In this document: one piece after another, positions 12,514 to 22,515 of the stretch
Numbering within the stretch: the first letter of the stretch is position 1
Layout: each line of letters starts with the position of its first letter
Origin: Diprion similis
Taxonomy: Eukaryota > Arthropoda > Insecta > Hymenoptera > Diprionidae
Direction: 5' to 3'
DNA length: 64,000 nt
Assembly (NCBI RefSeq): GCF_021155765.1
Contig: NC_060117.1
Span: 6,538,001-6,602,000 of the forward strand
Translations under genes and position numbers: made by a program
Notes under the pieces: generated by a model
What the model saw: the letters and a program-made list of their open reading frames with translations, nothing else
Told to the model about the DNA's origin: nothing
Databases searched by the model: none

Positions 12514-13832
12514 ATGGCTTCGACCGAGCATAAGGACTTGGCTGCATTCATAAAGAGTGTTCATAGCAATTTACGAAAAGAATCGCAAATTTATGGCCCA
12601 GAAGCTGCTTGGAGAAGACATGTGGCTGAAAGTGAAACATTGCAGGTTAGGGTTGTAACGTTTCAACCCTTTGATTATTATTGTTAGCATGCGAAAAATG
12701 ATGAGAAATCTTATTTCAGAAATATGCGAAGGCAATGCAAAAGCTAGCAACGAAACACTGGGCGGAGAACGTAGCGGATCCAAAGAAAAATACGAAATGT
12801 AGAATAGACTGGGTGAAGTCACAATGTTGGGAATATTTTTTCAGGGGTGGTACAGAATTGTTTTGGGACAGAGAGGTGAATATTAATCGGAAAATAGCGA
12901 ACGACCAACGCATCAGCGGAATATCAACATATCAAGAATACTCAGATTCTGAAAACGGTAAAACCGGTCTCTCAAACGAAAGGAAGAAGCTGATTTCGGA
13001 AGACGGATTAATTTGTTCAAATTCAAAATTGACGTCAGTGGATGACAAAGATACTCCAGATCGGAAACAAAGTCTCAATGAGCATTCTACTATGAAGCAA
13101 AATGCAAAATTTGAGAAAAGCATTGAAAACAATTTGCAAATAAGTAACAATGAGCGCGATTCGAGCACCGCACAAGTTTTGCACAGGGAAGGTTCGAAAG
13201 TAAAGTTGCTGGACGTGGGAAGTTGTTACAACCCCTTTGCTGATGTAAATTTTTTTGACGTCACTGCTATTGATCTGGCTCCATCTTGCGAAGGAGTATT
13301 GCAATGTGACTTTTTGAGAATGCAAATAGGACAGGAAAATATATATTCTGCCGACAAGCAGCGAGTCGAACAACTGACTGTGGAATCTTTTGACACAATT
13401 GTGTTCTGCTTGTTGCTAGAATATTTACCATCTCCTGAGCAGAGATACGCTTGTTGCCAAAAGGCTTACAATTTGTTGAAAAGTGGTGGCTTATTGTTGA
13501 TCATTACTCCAGATTCAAAGCATGTTGGCGCTAACGCGAGATTCATGAAATCCTGGCGCTATGTTTTGTCGAGTCTTGGGTTTATGCGAACAAAGTATGA
13601 AAAATTGCCTCATGCTCACTGCCTAGCTTTTAGAAAGTGCTTTTACAAAAGAGTCGCTACCAGATGGGCAAGTTTGCAAAAATTTTCACAAGACGACGAA
13701 CTTTTTCATTCCGATACTAAGATCTTTATACCACAGGATTTTACCACATGGATTAGGGAAGAGACAGTCGAGTGTGTTTCAGGTGATAAGAAAGCTGATG
13801 TTAATTTTTATAATGAATTGCCATATGCATAG
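12514..13832 (+). CDS. Samtor: S-adenosylmethionine sensor upstream of TORC1 (BMT2/SAMTOR family)
   Basis: Exon 1 (12514-12645, 44 codons) and exon 2 (12720-13832) are split by a 74-bp intron in phase 0, giving 414 aa, close to the ~405 aa of human SAMTOR. The methyltransferase-like fold is clear: LLDVGSCYNPF at ~207-217 (SAM-binding loop), an acidic AIDLAPS strand end, SFDTIVFCLLLEYLPSPEQ at ~267-285, and LLIITPDSKH followed by MKSWRY. The family binds SAM and, when SAM is low, associates with GATOR1/KICSTOR to restrain TORC1. A hydrophilic insert of ~90 residues (about 105-195) between the N-terminal helices and the fold looks disordered. The ATG at 12514 is chosen because the N-terminal exon starts there after an untranslated stretch. 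The last ~60 codons are duplicated at 991-1182. Confidence 0.93.
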
Positions 13833-13833
13833 C

Positions 13834-13839
13834 AATAAA
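13834..13839 (+). terminator. Poly(A) signal of Samtor
   Basis: AATAAA begins two bases after the stop codon, so the 3' untranslated region may be very short. The same hexamer is conserved in duplicate copy A at about 1179. Confidence 0.5.
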
Positions 13840-13925
13840 TATAATTTACTGGCAGTATTGTATTCTTATTTCCTACTACCTCGACGCACTATGTTGTTTC
13901 GAAAGAAAGTTTCGAGCCACCACTG

Positions 13926-14141
13926 ATGAGCGAGAAGGCGGATTTTAGATTGGAATTATCGAAAGAATTCATCTTGTTGAAATTCATTAGCGACAGCTTT
14001 AAGCCGTCTGTAAAATTCACGGACTTTGATAGATCGGATTATTTTAAAATTATTATATTAAAAAATCTACAAAACGTTTCGGAAAGTAAGAGAGGAAAAA
14101 ATCGACTAGAAATTGTCGAAACAAAATTTCAGCTGAAATAA
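13926..14141 (+). other. 71-codon open frame in the Samtor-RpL28 spacer
   Basis: An ATG-initiated frame that begins MSEKADFRLELSKEF and is rich in charged and aromatic residues. The corresponding stretch of copy A (from about 1270) keeps the ATG but has in-frame stops. Some of the first differences between copies are silent (TTA/TTG, TTC/TTT, ATC/ATT), but later ones are not. It may be a small protein gene, a second cistron, or chance sequence in the Samtor 3' flank. No family recognised. Confidence 0.25.
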
Positions 14142-14716
14142 AAATTTTCTAACAAAATTCATCAACTGATCGGAATGTGCAAAACAAGCATGAAAAATTA
14201 TAAAATTTCCTCGAATCTACTAAACAGCAAAGACAGGCTGATCGAAGTGATCGAAATTGCGTGTTTGTCTTATTCAAGGCATGGCGTGAAAAAAAAAAAT
14301 AATCATCGATAAGTATTTTTTCTAGTTTATCGGCAATTCTATTGGTTGAAAACTAGGGAATCGCAATTCGTGACCTGACCTAACAGAATTTCCCTATTTC
14401 TGGATCAATGAACAGCAATATTCAATTCGTTAGTCAGAAGCGCTGTGAAGTAGGTCGTATCCGTCTATCGATTCTCGAGACCACAAAAAATGTCGTAATC
14501 GAAAGATCAATTGATACCTATGAGAGCAAGTCTCAATTTTACAATTTTATACAATGTAAGTTACAGTTACTTTTAACCAAATGAATATCAAATTTGCAAT
14601 TGTGTCAAAATATTTTTACGTACAAATCATTTGCACGAATAACTCGTCGTTAAATTACCGGTAGTCGATATAGTTACAATTTGACTGCATTACGCCAATG
14701 ACTACTTCCGTAATTT

Positions 14717-14750
14717 CCTTCTTCCGCTTCTTTACAGTTGACTGTAAACG
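14717..14750 (+). promoter_or_regulatory. RpL28 transcription start and 5' TOP leader exon
   Basis: A pyrimidine-rich start (CCTTCTTCCGCTTCTTT) is followed by a short leader ending at a strong donor, ACG then GTGAGTAAGG at 14751. The intron then runs to TTTTCAG at 15017, nine bases before the RpL28 ATG. Terminal oligopyrimidine leaders are the rule for ribosomal protein mRNAs and place their translation under TORC1 control. The exact start base is inferred. Confidence 0.65.
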
Positions 14751-15026
14751 GTGAGTAAGGTTTCGCTAATTTCAGGATCTCATTGACAATTCTAGAGAAC
14801 GTATTTCGCATTTCTAAAGTCACTTGAGGAGTTTCCTTCAGCCATGAATCACGGCGATTGATCAATAATGTTATTATCGTATTACTTTCGTTGATTAGGC
14901 AACGATTTCAAAGCACGTGTGCCGCCTCAGTGACAACACGCCATTCCTTATTCTCCATGTGCAAAACGTTCCGTAGGATTTTTTCCGTATTTTTTCACAA
15001 CGAATTTCTATTTTCAGGTCGTCAAG

Positions 15027-16460
15027 ATGTCGTCCCATCTAAACTGGATGATCGTTCGCAACAACAATGCGTTTCTCTTGAAAAAGCGCAACATCAGCAA
15101 GCCCTTCTCTACGGTAAGTTGAGCTTACCAGTTTGCGTATACCGTAAGAGAATAATAGACAATTCGACAAATCTTTAAGCAATGCACAGAACTCAATTGG
15201 ATAATATGCACATTTTAATTAGTTAGAATCAGCAAATTTCACGATTCAAATCTGTAAGGTTATATTCAGCCACGTCACTTCTCGCAAGCCTTTACATTCC
15301 GAGGAACCATATGCAGCGCCCTATTTTTCTGTGTAATTAATTTTATGTATGAAGTTATGCTGCGTCTATCTGCAATATGGAGCTAACCAAGCGCGCTAAG
15401 AATTTAAAGAAAAAAAAAAAAAAAAAAATTAGTTACGTATGAGTACAAGCGCAAGGTTCACACATCGAAAAAAAATACTTCATGACTATTTAACTACTAT
15501 ATCAAGAATAAACTAAAATTCAGTTACTTCAGCTTTCTCTTGAGATTATCATCGTTCGTGCAAGTGTTTTGAATAATCGATCATAAGCTTGTAGTTCGTA
15601 TAGCACGACATGACATTACGACGTTAATATTGATGTGGAAAGTTGTAAAAATAATCGCTGAATAGAAATAATGTGTATCAGCTCATCTCCATCCCTCCTT
15701 TGTTGTCATTCCATTTGTTCGAGTATATCTATTAGTCATAATCATATAAAAGGTAACAAGCTAGATCGTATTACATCAATTTCTATATTTCGTGTATCAG
15801 CGAGTCTTGAGCAGTTTTTTTCAGCATTATCTTAATGAAAAAAAAATTCTAAACCATGATCGATTGATAATTGATTCACTGTGTGTGGAAACTTAGAAAA
15901 ACTTGCAATTTTGAAAGTTAAATTACTAAATATTAGGTGTACGAACACTTATGCATATGGCATGTACTAAAGTTGAGATGCTTGAATTATTACAGGAGCC
16001 AAATAACCTGACAAATCTGAGCAGCTATCGCTACTCAGGTTTGGTCCATCGCAAGAGCGTTGGCATTGTTGATACCCCAGACAAAAAGGGTTTCACTGTT
16101 GTTTATAAGAAGGCAAAGGCAGTCAATAAGCCTGCCAAAGCAACCGTTAGACGGACGATGAAGGCTGGTGCTCGTCGCTCGCTGCACAAACTTCGCACTC
16201 TTCTTACGGCCAACAAATACAGAGTGGACCTAAATAAGGTAAAATTTCTTCGTCATTTTTACTTTAAAATGCTAAAGTGTAAGAATTCTGCTTTTGGTAT
16301 GATCGTCTAGTTTGTAGAGAAGAAAGCGAAGCGTCGTGAGAGTCCGATTTTAACTTCACATTTAATTTTATAGGTTGCCCTGCGCCGTGCTTCTGCCGTA
16401 CTGCGTTCGCAGAAGCCGTTGCCCGCAAAGAAGATTCGTGCTCCGAAAAAGGCCGATTAA
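15027..16460 (+). CDS. RpL28: 60S ribosomal protein L28 (eL28)
   Basis: Coding exons 15027-15113, 15996-16238 and 16374-16460 join in phase 0 to a 138-aa protein, the normal length. The N-terminus [20 protein letters not shown], the [15 protein letters not shown] segment and the lysine/arginine-rich C-terminus ending in [10 protein letters not shown] are typical eL28 features. It is a structural component of the large ribosomal subunit. A non-coding TOP leader exon lies upstream at about 14717-14750. The ATG is fixed by the match to the family N-terminus and by the acceptor nine bases before it. The first coding exon has a duplicate at 1639-1725. Confidence 0.96.
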
Positions 16461-16472
16461 ATTGTACAAGTC

Positions 16473-16478
16473 AATAAA
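16473..16478 (+). terminator. Poly(A) signal of RpL28
   Basis: AATAAA lies 12 bases past the TAA stop, followed by a T-rich downstream stretch. Confidence 0.7.
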
Positions 16479-16983
16479 AAATTTTAAATAATATTGCCAT
16501 TCACGTTTTTGTTGTTTAATACTTTTTTATTTTATTTTATTCGTATCCTTGTTATCTGTAAGGGAAAATCTGGGTAAGTCTATGACATTACGCAATTAAT
16601 ACATGTAAAAAAAAATATTTAAAATGCAAATTTTGTTTGTCTAGATGAAGATAATTATCTGGACTTGTCAGGAAATGTCAACAGTCCGTTGTCCGAAGAT
16701 TGATCAGATTGACTTCGATCTTCCACAGACTAGCGCTTCGCCATAAGATTCAAAAAGTGAGTTCAGAATCTCTACTTATAGTATTATTTGATGTGTGTAA
16801 AAACCTTGTATTATTTTTTTTTTTCAATTATAGATCCTGTACTCTGACAGCATTAGTTACATACGCCAAATTATTCATTGGTCAACACTGTCTGCTGAAA
16901 AAAGTAAGTTATTGTTATCGAAAGTTTGAATCAGATCATTGCAAAGTAATATATTCTAAGTTTTCAGGCAACAATTGCCATAA

Positions 16984-17053
16984 TATTGTGATGACAAATT
17001 TTATCACCAAGATCTATGAATGCCGTGATTTTTACTATTTGCTATCTGATTTC
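16984..17053 (+). ncRNA. C/D box snoRNA, U24/SNORD24 type, copy 1
   Basis: Box C GTGATGA at 16988-16994 and box D CTGA at 17046-17049. CACCAAGATCT precedes a D'-like ATGA and would pair with the conserved 28S rRNA AGATCTTGGTG. ATTTGCTAT precedes box D and would pair with the TAGCAAATA just downstream in 28S. By the D+5 rule both guides select a C, 14 nt apart, the same pair as the human U24 sites (C2338 and C2352). GTGATTT between the guides serves as C'. Confidence 0.85.
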
Positions 17054-17303
17054 TAACATTTTTATATACCGATGAAATTGTATCATGCAACCTGTTTTTA
17101 AATCTTGTTTTTTAATTGCAGGTTTTGCAGAGCAAATCTTCTTTTCACATGAGTCTTCCCTAAGTTTGTTGGATTACTGACTCAAGAAAAACATGACGAA
17201 TAAAAGTAAGTCACTATGATTGAATTCGCAAATAATCTCTGGATTAGAGAGACTTTAATGTTTTTTATAGTCGCTAATTTTCGTACAGTAGAACTGCCAC
17301 GAT

Positions 17304-17373
17304 TTACATGATGACACTCAATATCACCAAGATCTATGAATGCCGTGATTTTTACTATTTGCTATCTGATTTT
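17304..17373 (+). ncRNA. C/D box snoRNA, U24/SNORD24 type, copy 2
   Basis: Box C ATGATGA at 17308-17314 and box D CTGA at 17366-17369. Both guide elements are identical to copy 1. It lies in the intron between exons 17122-17205 and 17443-17524. Sequence between box C and the first guide differs from the other copies, so constraint is centred on the guide-bearing core. Confidence 0.87.
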
Positions 17374-17599
17374 TGGCATTTTTAGATATCGATGAACTTG
17401 TACCGTCTAATTTGTTTAAACCTAGTTGTTTTTTAATTACAGGCTCAGAGGAGCAAACTTTCTCACATGGGTGTTGACTAAGTTTTCTTCGATTACTGAC
17501 TCAGGAAGAACATTATGAATGAACGTAAGTCGCTATGATTGGAATAGCAAATAGTTTCTGGATTACGAGAGAATTTAATATTTCTTATAGTCGTACGAT

Positions 17600-17669
17600 T
17601 CACATGATGACGCTCTATATCACCAAGATCTATGAATGCCGTGATTTTTTCTATTTGCTATCTGATTTC
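17600..17669 (+). ncRNA. C/D box snoRNA, U24/SNORD24 type, copy 3
   Basis: Box C ATGATGA at 17604-17610 and box D CTGA at 17662-17665. It has the same two guides, with one change (TTTTTTCT for TTTTTACT) just outside the 28S-pairing core. It sits 73 nt before the next exon. Confidence 0.87.
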
Positions 17670-17920
17670 AGGCATCACTAAATACCCGTGACACTAACAT
17701 GTAACATGTGTAAAAGTTGTTATTTTTTCAATTGCAGGCTGTACAAGATGCACTGTTGCGCATAAAAATTCGTCATCAGTTAACTTTTATCGGATCACTG
17801 GCTAAACAGCAAGACCGTCATTTAATATGAGTAAGTTGCTACAATTGAAATTCAAACTAGTCTTTTTGTTCGAGGGAAATGAAATTCCTTTATTGTCGAG
17901 ACGCCAAAGCAATCAGAATT

Positions 17921-17990
17921 TAATATGATGATACACTTTACCACCAAGATCTATGAATGCCGTGATTATTACTATTTGCTATCTGATATC
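17921..17990 (+). ncRNA. C/D box snoRNA, U24/SNORD24 type, copy 4
   Basis: Box C ATGATGA at 17925-17931 and box D CTGA at 17983-17986. Both guides are kept; GTGATTATTACT replaces GTGATTTTTACT in the C' to guide link. It sits 80 nt before the next exon. Confidence 0.85.
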
Positions 17991-18429
17991 ATTACAGTAA
18001 TAATAGCGCCATCAAGCCCGTAAATTCGATTAATCTTGAACCTGCTCTTATTTTTTTTTTTGCAGATCTGTGATTTCATCATGTGATCAAATACTGCTGT
18101 CGGATCAGTATTGGAACCACGAGAAAAGAGTGAGTTATTGTTAGCAGTGAAATCACAAGTAGCTGAAACTACAAGACTATAAAGCTCGGGATTGTTAATC
18201 GTCGTGACTTTGATGTTATGCTAGTTTTGTAATGTTTTTATCAAAGAAACGAGTCCATTTTGAAGTTCTGATGCACATTGTGACGATATTAAGAGTGCCA
18301 TTAGAGATTTTGCTATAATTTTGGAAATAAAATTTACATACCTTCTTTTTTATGGTTTACCTGTTGCCGCGATTGTAGTTGATTGTAGATAATAGAAATG
18401 TAGTAAAATAGTACTAAAGTATTTCTCCC

Positions 18430-18490
18430 AGTGACACGCGGAACCACCAAGACGCATGAATGTCATGATTCTTTTTATTTGTTATCTAAT
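18430..18490 (+). pseudogene. Decayed fifth U24-type snoRNA copy
   Basis: The core ACCAAGA-CGCATGAATG-TCATGATT-TTATTTGTTATCTAA is recognisable, but box C has degraded to GTGACAC, box D to CTAA, and both guides carry mismatches. No acceptor is seen 70-80 nt downstream. It is most likely a dead copy at the 3' end of the tandem array. Confidence 0.75.
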
Positions 18491-19399
18491 TCAAAAATAC
18501 ATTTTATTTAACGTACACGACTTTTATATATGATGTCTTAAGCACATCGTGTGTTTCATTTAACATTGGATGGTTTTGTCGAATTTTAAAAGTTTTAATT
18601 AATGTAGAATTGAAAATACATCATAATTTTTTTTTTTATTGTCCATTTCGAAATAAAACAGTTATACAAAAGAATTATCTACCTGGTTTTATGATTATCC
18701 CTGTCGAATTTAGTCTTTACGATCAACAACTTTTCATTTTTAGTTGAGAATTTGAAAGCTTTAGCTTTTCGATGTTAGTGATTCCTATCCCAGAATAATT
18801 CGAGTAAATAAAACGTAAGTTGTGGGTCTTAGAAATTTATGCGGACTTCTATTGCAAACTATTTATACTTCGTTTCGGTTATAAAAATGTATAGTCCATC
18901 CATTTTTAATATTTGTAAATCTCGTAACGCTTAAATTTAATAGACAATGTATAAAAATATTTAATCTCACGTAAAATTTGATGAAAAAAACTATAAATAG
19001 ATCACCTTCATCATCTAACATTATCATAGTAACAATTCGATGTAAAAAATAAATGCTTTGGTGCATCATTGGTTCGATAGTTGTTTAAAAAAATTACGTC
19101 GAATAGAAGTAAGGTTTTTTGATAGTCAAACTCAGATGATTGTAAAAGTTCATACGCAATTAATACTTGCATTTCTGAGAAAAACGTATGTACCTATTCG
19201 TATAATCGATTGATCAAAATTCTTCGGCAGAATACAGTATCTGTGTAAAGTGAATTTAAGAATATAAACTTGAACGAAAACATTGAACATTCGAATGAAT
19301 AGAATCGTCGATAAAATAATTAAATCGCATAATATAACAATAACATTTTAACAAGTGTATAATATTGTAAAATTTAAACTCTTTGATCACAGATTTAAG
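18491..19399. other. Intergenic, no gene recognised
   Basis: A very AT-rich gap between the snoRNA host gene and the convergent zinc-finger gene. It must contain the 3' untranslated region of the latter. Nothing else was recognised. Confidence 0.5.
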
Positions 19400-21640
19400 T
19401 CAGATTTTGGAAGGCTGAACTCCATGATATTTCTCCATGTGATAGCGATAAGACGCTAAGTGTTTGTAAGTCTTACGACAATCGTCGCAATTGTATCTTG
19501 TTTTAACCGAATGATTAATTTGAATGTGTCTCTGGAGACTCGACATACGTCTGTAAAGTTTTGGGCAACTGTGGCATGGATATGGTCTCCAATTGTCGTG
19601 CGTTAATACGTGTGCATACAGGTATGATTTAAGTCCAAATTGTTTCTTACATATGTCGCATTCGTACGGTTTTCTCGCGTCGTGAATTGAGCAATGACGA
19701 CGCAAATCGCTGGCACGTATAAAAGACTTGTCACAAATTTTGCAGGTGAAGTTTTCAACCTCTGGTGTTTTGTTGCGTTCAACATTTCGATGGTTTGTTC
19801 TTGTCGTTGATGCTCCATTGTGTTTATTTAACATGTGTCGCTTCAGGCTTGACGTTGTAGTGAAACCTTGGTTACACGGTTTGCAGTAATGAGGTTTATG
19901 ATCGGAATGACTTGCCTTTTTATGTCTTCCCACATGTGACAATTGTGTAAATCGTTTGTCACAAATAGGGCATGGGAAACGTCGTTTTAGGTTCGGTTTA
20001 GAAGATTGAGACTTAAGCTTCTCGTCATCTTCCTTAAAGATTTCAATGTGTAAAAATTCAATGTGCACTTCCATACTTGATTTTTCTTTAAAACGTTCAC
20101 CACAAATATCACACTTGTATAATTTTTTAGATTCTTTGGTATTTACGTTTTCCCCATTTGGAGAATTCTTTGATTTATTATCTATTTTAGATTTTTTCCC
20201 ATCTTTTTTTTGATTCTTTGATGCTAACTGTGAATCCTGGGTAAATTTAGTCTGTTTGATCAAACATTTGTTCAGGCTTTCTAGACTATGTGTTTCAATA
20301 TGCCGTCTCAGGGTTGATTTGCTTTTGTATGTTCTGTCGCACTTGTCGCAAGAATGTATTTTCGATTCATGCGATCGTAAATGTTGTTGTAAATATTGTT
20401 TCAACTTGAATTTCTTTCCACATGTATCACATTTGTGACGATTGGACGCATTATGAGTTTTCACGTGTCGAGTCAATAATGACTTGTATTGAAATGGTTT
20501 TTTGCAGATTTGGCAAGTGAGATTTTCTTTGATTTGCGCCTTATACTTTCGATGTTTTTTCGTCTCACCTTTACTCAGTTCGGATTGAACAAGGGCTGGT
20601 GATTTCGTATGTTCCGTTGGTACTTCTTGAACATTGATAAGATTCTTGTCATCATATGCATGTCGAACATCAACAAAATCCCACGGTAATGCGTATCCAT
20701 TATATCTGGTCGATTGCATGAGTGTGTTTTCATTCAAAGTTTCAAGTTCTACAGATTCTGTTTTCAAACGTAGACTCAGCTGAAAATTTCCACCATTTTG
20801 TTAATACTTTTCGGATATGAAAATTAGGACGCATCTTTAATTCAATTCATATTCAATATCGATTTTAGCTAGTACTTTTAAGAATACAAAAAATGATTTT
20901 ATAGCTAACAGAAGTATGCAAAAAATATTTTATGCATGATTATAAATAAGAGGTTGAAGTTGGTAACATTAACGTAACGAAACATTAAAAAAATATCATT
21001 ACTTTTGGGTCGGCACTCAAATGGACTGGAATAAATTCAAAAGCGGTTGATGATTAACTTATAAGTCGTTACTATAATTAAGCCACAGCCAAGCTACAGC
21101 ATGCAAATCATCTAGTTTTTTTGAACCTCTTTATGTCTCTGAATCCATGTATCAGTTTGAAAAATTTGACTCCTAAAAAATGCTCACCTCAGATATTATA
21201 CTATGAGAAGTTAATAACGTTATTTCAATAATACGAAAAAGGCAGAAAGTTTTTTAAGCTACTGCGACTCAATATTGAAAATAAGAAATTTCATATTGAT
21301 GCACTGTACTCACTTCTGTGCTTGTTTTCGAATGAAGTTCAGCCAAAGATGTTGAATTACATGTTTGAGAATCTTCATATTTCAATGCTTCTTGATTATG
21401 CCAATGTTTAAGGGGGATAGGTGGAACTAAAAATTCGAGATGGCAAGAATGAGCAGTGTTCCAAAGATTTTGGCTGCTATCTTGCACTTTTGGAAATTCT
21501 TCTTTACATTCAATTTTTACACCGCACGATTGGTTGTAATCAAACGTCAAGTAGGATTCCAAACTATCATAGGCCTCAGTTTTAATGTCGTAGCAGTTTT
21601 CAATCCCCGGTTCTTTTTTAACAAATTTGCAGAGTTCCAT
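19400..21640 (-). CDS. C2H2 zinc-finger protein, ten fingers
   Basis: Minus-strand exons 21640-21314 and 20779-19400 join in phase 0 to 569 codons (568 aa). The ATG at 21640 follows an in-frame TAA nine bases upstream. The first ~195 residues are acidic and hydrophilic without a ZAD, BTB or KRAB domain; the basic stretch KKHRKYKAQIK just before the fingers could be a nuclear signal. Ten C2H2 fingers follow at ~198-560: three spaced tightly, a ~40-residue lysine/serine/asparagine-rich linker, then three, a further linker and four. Some linkers resemble TGEKP only loosely (for example ARKPYECD). It is probably a sequence-specific DNA-binding transcription factor; the target is unknown. The gene is convergent with the snoRNA host. 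Confidence 0.9.
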
Positions 21641-22294
21641 AGTGACTTATTCGTTTTCTTCAACCCTCTAGTTTTAGACTTCAAATTATTCCTCAAGCAT
21701 GCCTTAAACCTGATGCAAACATATGGAAAAAGAAAAGAAAATAGGTTCATGAATTTCAATCTGTAATTATAGCTCATCAACAACATTAGGCAAACAATTT
21801 TTAGGTACAGCCTTATCAAGTTTCTTAGAGAATATTTTTAAACAATAATCGAGTCACACTAATAATTACTTAATAATTGAATATAGATTGAAACTAAGAA
21901 TTGGATGTATGATTGGAGTAAACAATTTAAAAAATAACGTTATAAAAATCACAGGCGTACCGTTATTGTAATATGTAGTTATCAATGTCGCGTTTGATAA
22001 CTGTTGTTTGCATAAAAAATTATCGCGGAATTTATTTTCACTAGAATAGAGCAATAGAAAGCCTAAAATAATATAACATAACCTGTCTATACATGAAAAG
22101 TTGTTGGGTTGCGTTGAACATGTGTATGCAACCTGTGGATTGTGTACAAGTTCCGAGTGATCGGAAAGTCAAACGGTCGAACATAACCTAAGAATTTTGT
22201 TTGTTTACGTATCTGAGATTCTGAATTCCCGAGTTAGCAAAGGTCGGATTGGATCTTATTACGTAATATATTATCGATGATAAAAAAGGGTTTA
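21641..22294. other. Upstream region of the zinc-finger gene
   Basis: This should contain the zinc-finger promoter and any untranslated leader. No TATA box was identified with confidence, and open frames here overlap the leader in other phases. Confidence 0.4.
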
Positions 22295-22515
22295 CCATGT
22301 ATAAGAGGTGGATCTTGATTGGTCCAACTCCGATTGTCAACTTTTCAGCAGTAATATTATCGACAGAATAAAGTTAATAGTATAAAAGGTGCATCCTGAT
22401 TGGTCCAACTACGTTTGTCAACTGTTTACCGGTGATATTATCGACAGAATAAGGTGAAGGATATAAAAGATGCATGCTGATTGGTCCAACTACGTTTGTC
22501 AACTGTTTACTGATA
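22295..22515 (+). repeat. 81-bp tandem repeat containing TATA-like and CCAAT-box motifs
   Basis: The anchor GATTGGTCCAAC starts at 22317, 22398 and 22479, so the period is exactly 81 bp. Copies share GTTTGTCAACTGTTTACC and ATTATCGACAGAATAA, and each has TATAAAAG or a variant (TATAAGAG) just before ATTGG, an inverted CCAAT box. The array lies ~650 bp upstream of the zinc-finger gene on the other strand. Confidence 0.85.

Larger units (their letters stand above)
13647..15705 (+). repeat. Parental copy (B) of the Samtor-RpL28 segmental duplication
   Basis: This is the source segment of copy A at 991-2310. It spans functional sequence: the Samtor 3' end, the intergenic spacer, the RpL28 promoter, leader exon and first coding exon, and part of RpL28 intron 1. 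The functional genes here are complete, whereas copy A has a stop-codon mutation, nonsense changes and a ~780-bp deletion, which gives the direction of duplication. Confidence 0.85.
16690..18129 (+). ncRNA. Non-coding snoRNA host gene (UHG/GAS5-like)
   Basis: Exons with good GT-AG sites can be read at ~16690-16756 (5' end uncertain), 16834-16903, 17122-17205, 17443-17524, 17738-17830 and 18066-18129. Joined exons contain stops in all frames and no conserved protein, while the introns hold the conserved parts: four C/D snoRNAs. Exons 3 and 4 are clearly similar in sequence (both contain GATTACTGACTCA and similar donors), so exon-plus-intron units of ~300-320 bp were duplicated in tandem. The box D of each intact snoRNA lies 73, 74, 73 and 80 nt before the next exon, the spacing known to favour intronic C/D snoRNA processing. 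The 3' end after 18129 is not resolved. Confidence 0.8.

Noticed and set aside
16700..17056. Plus-strand frame of 118 codons over the snoRNA host
   Set aside because: It crosses two introns and a snoRNA and has no conserved protein; the conserved parts are non-coding.
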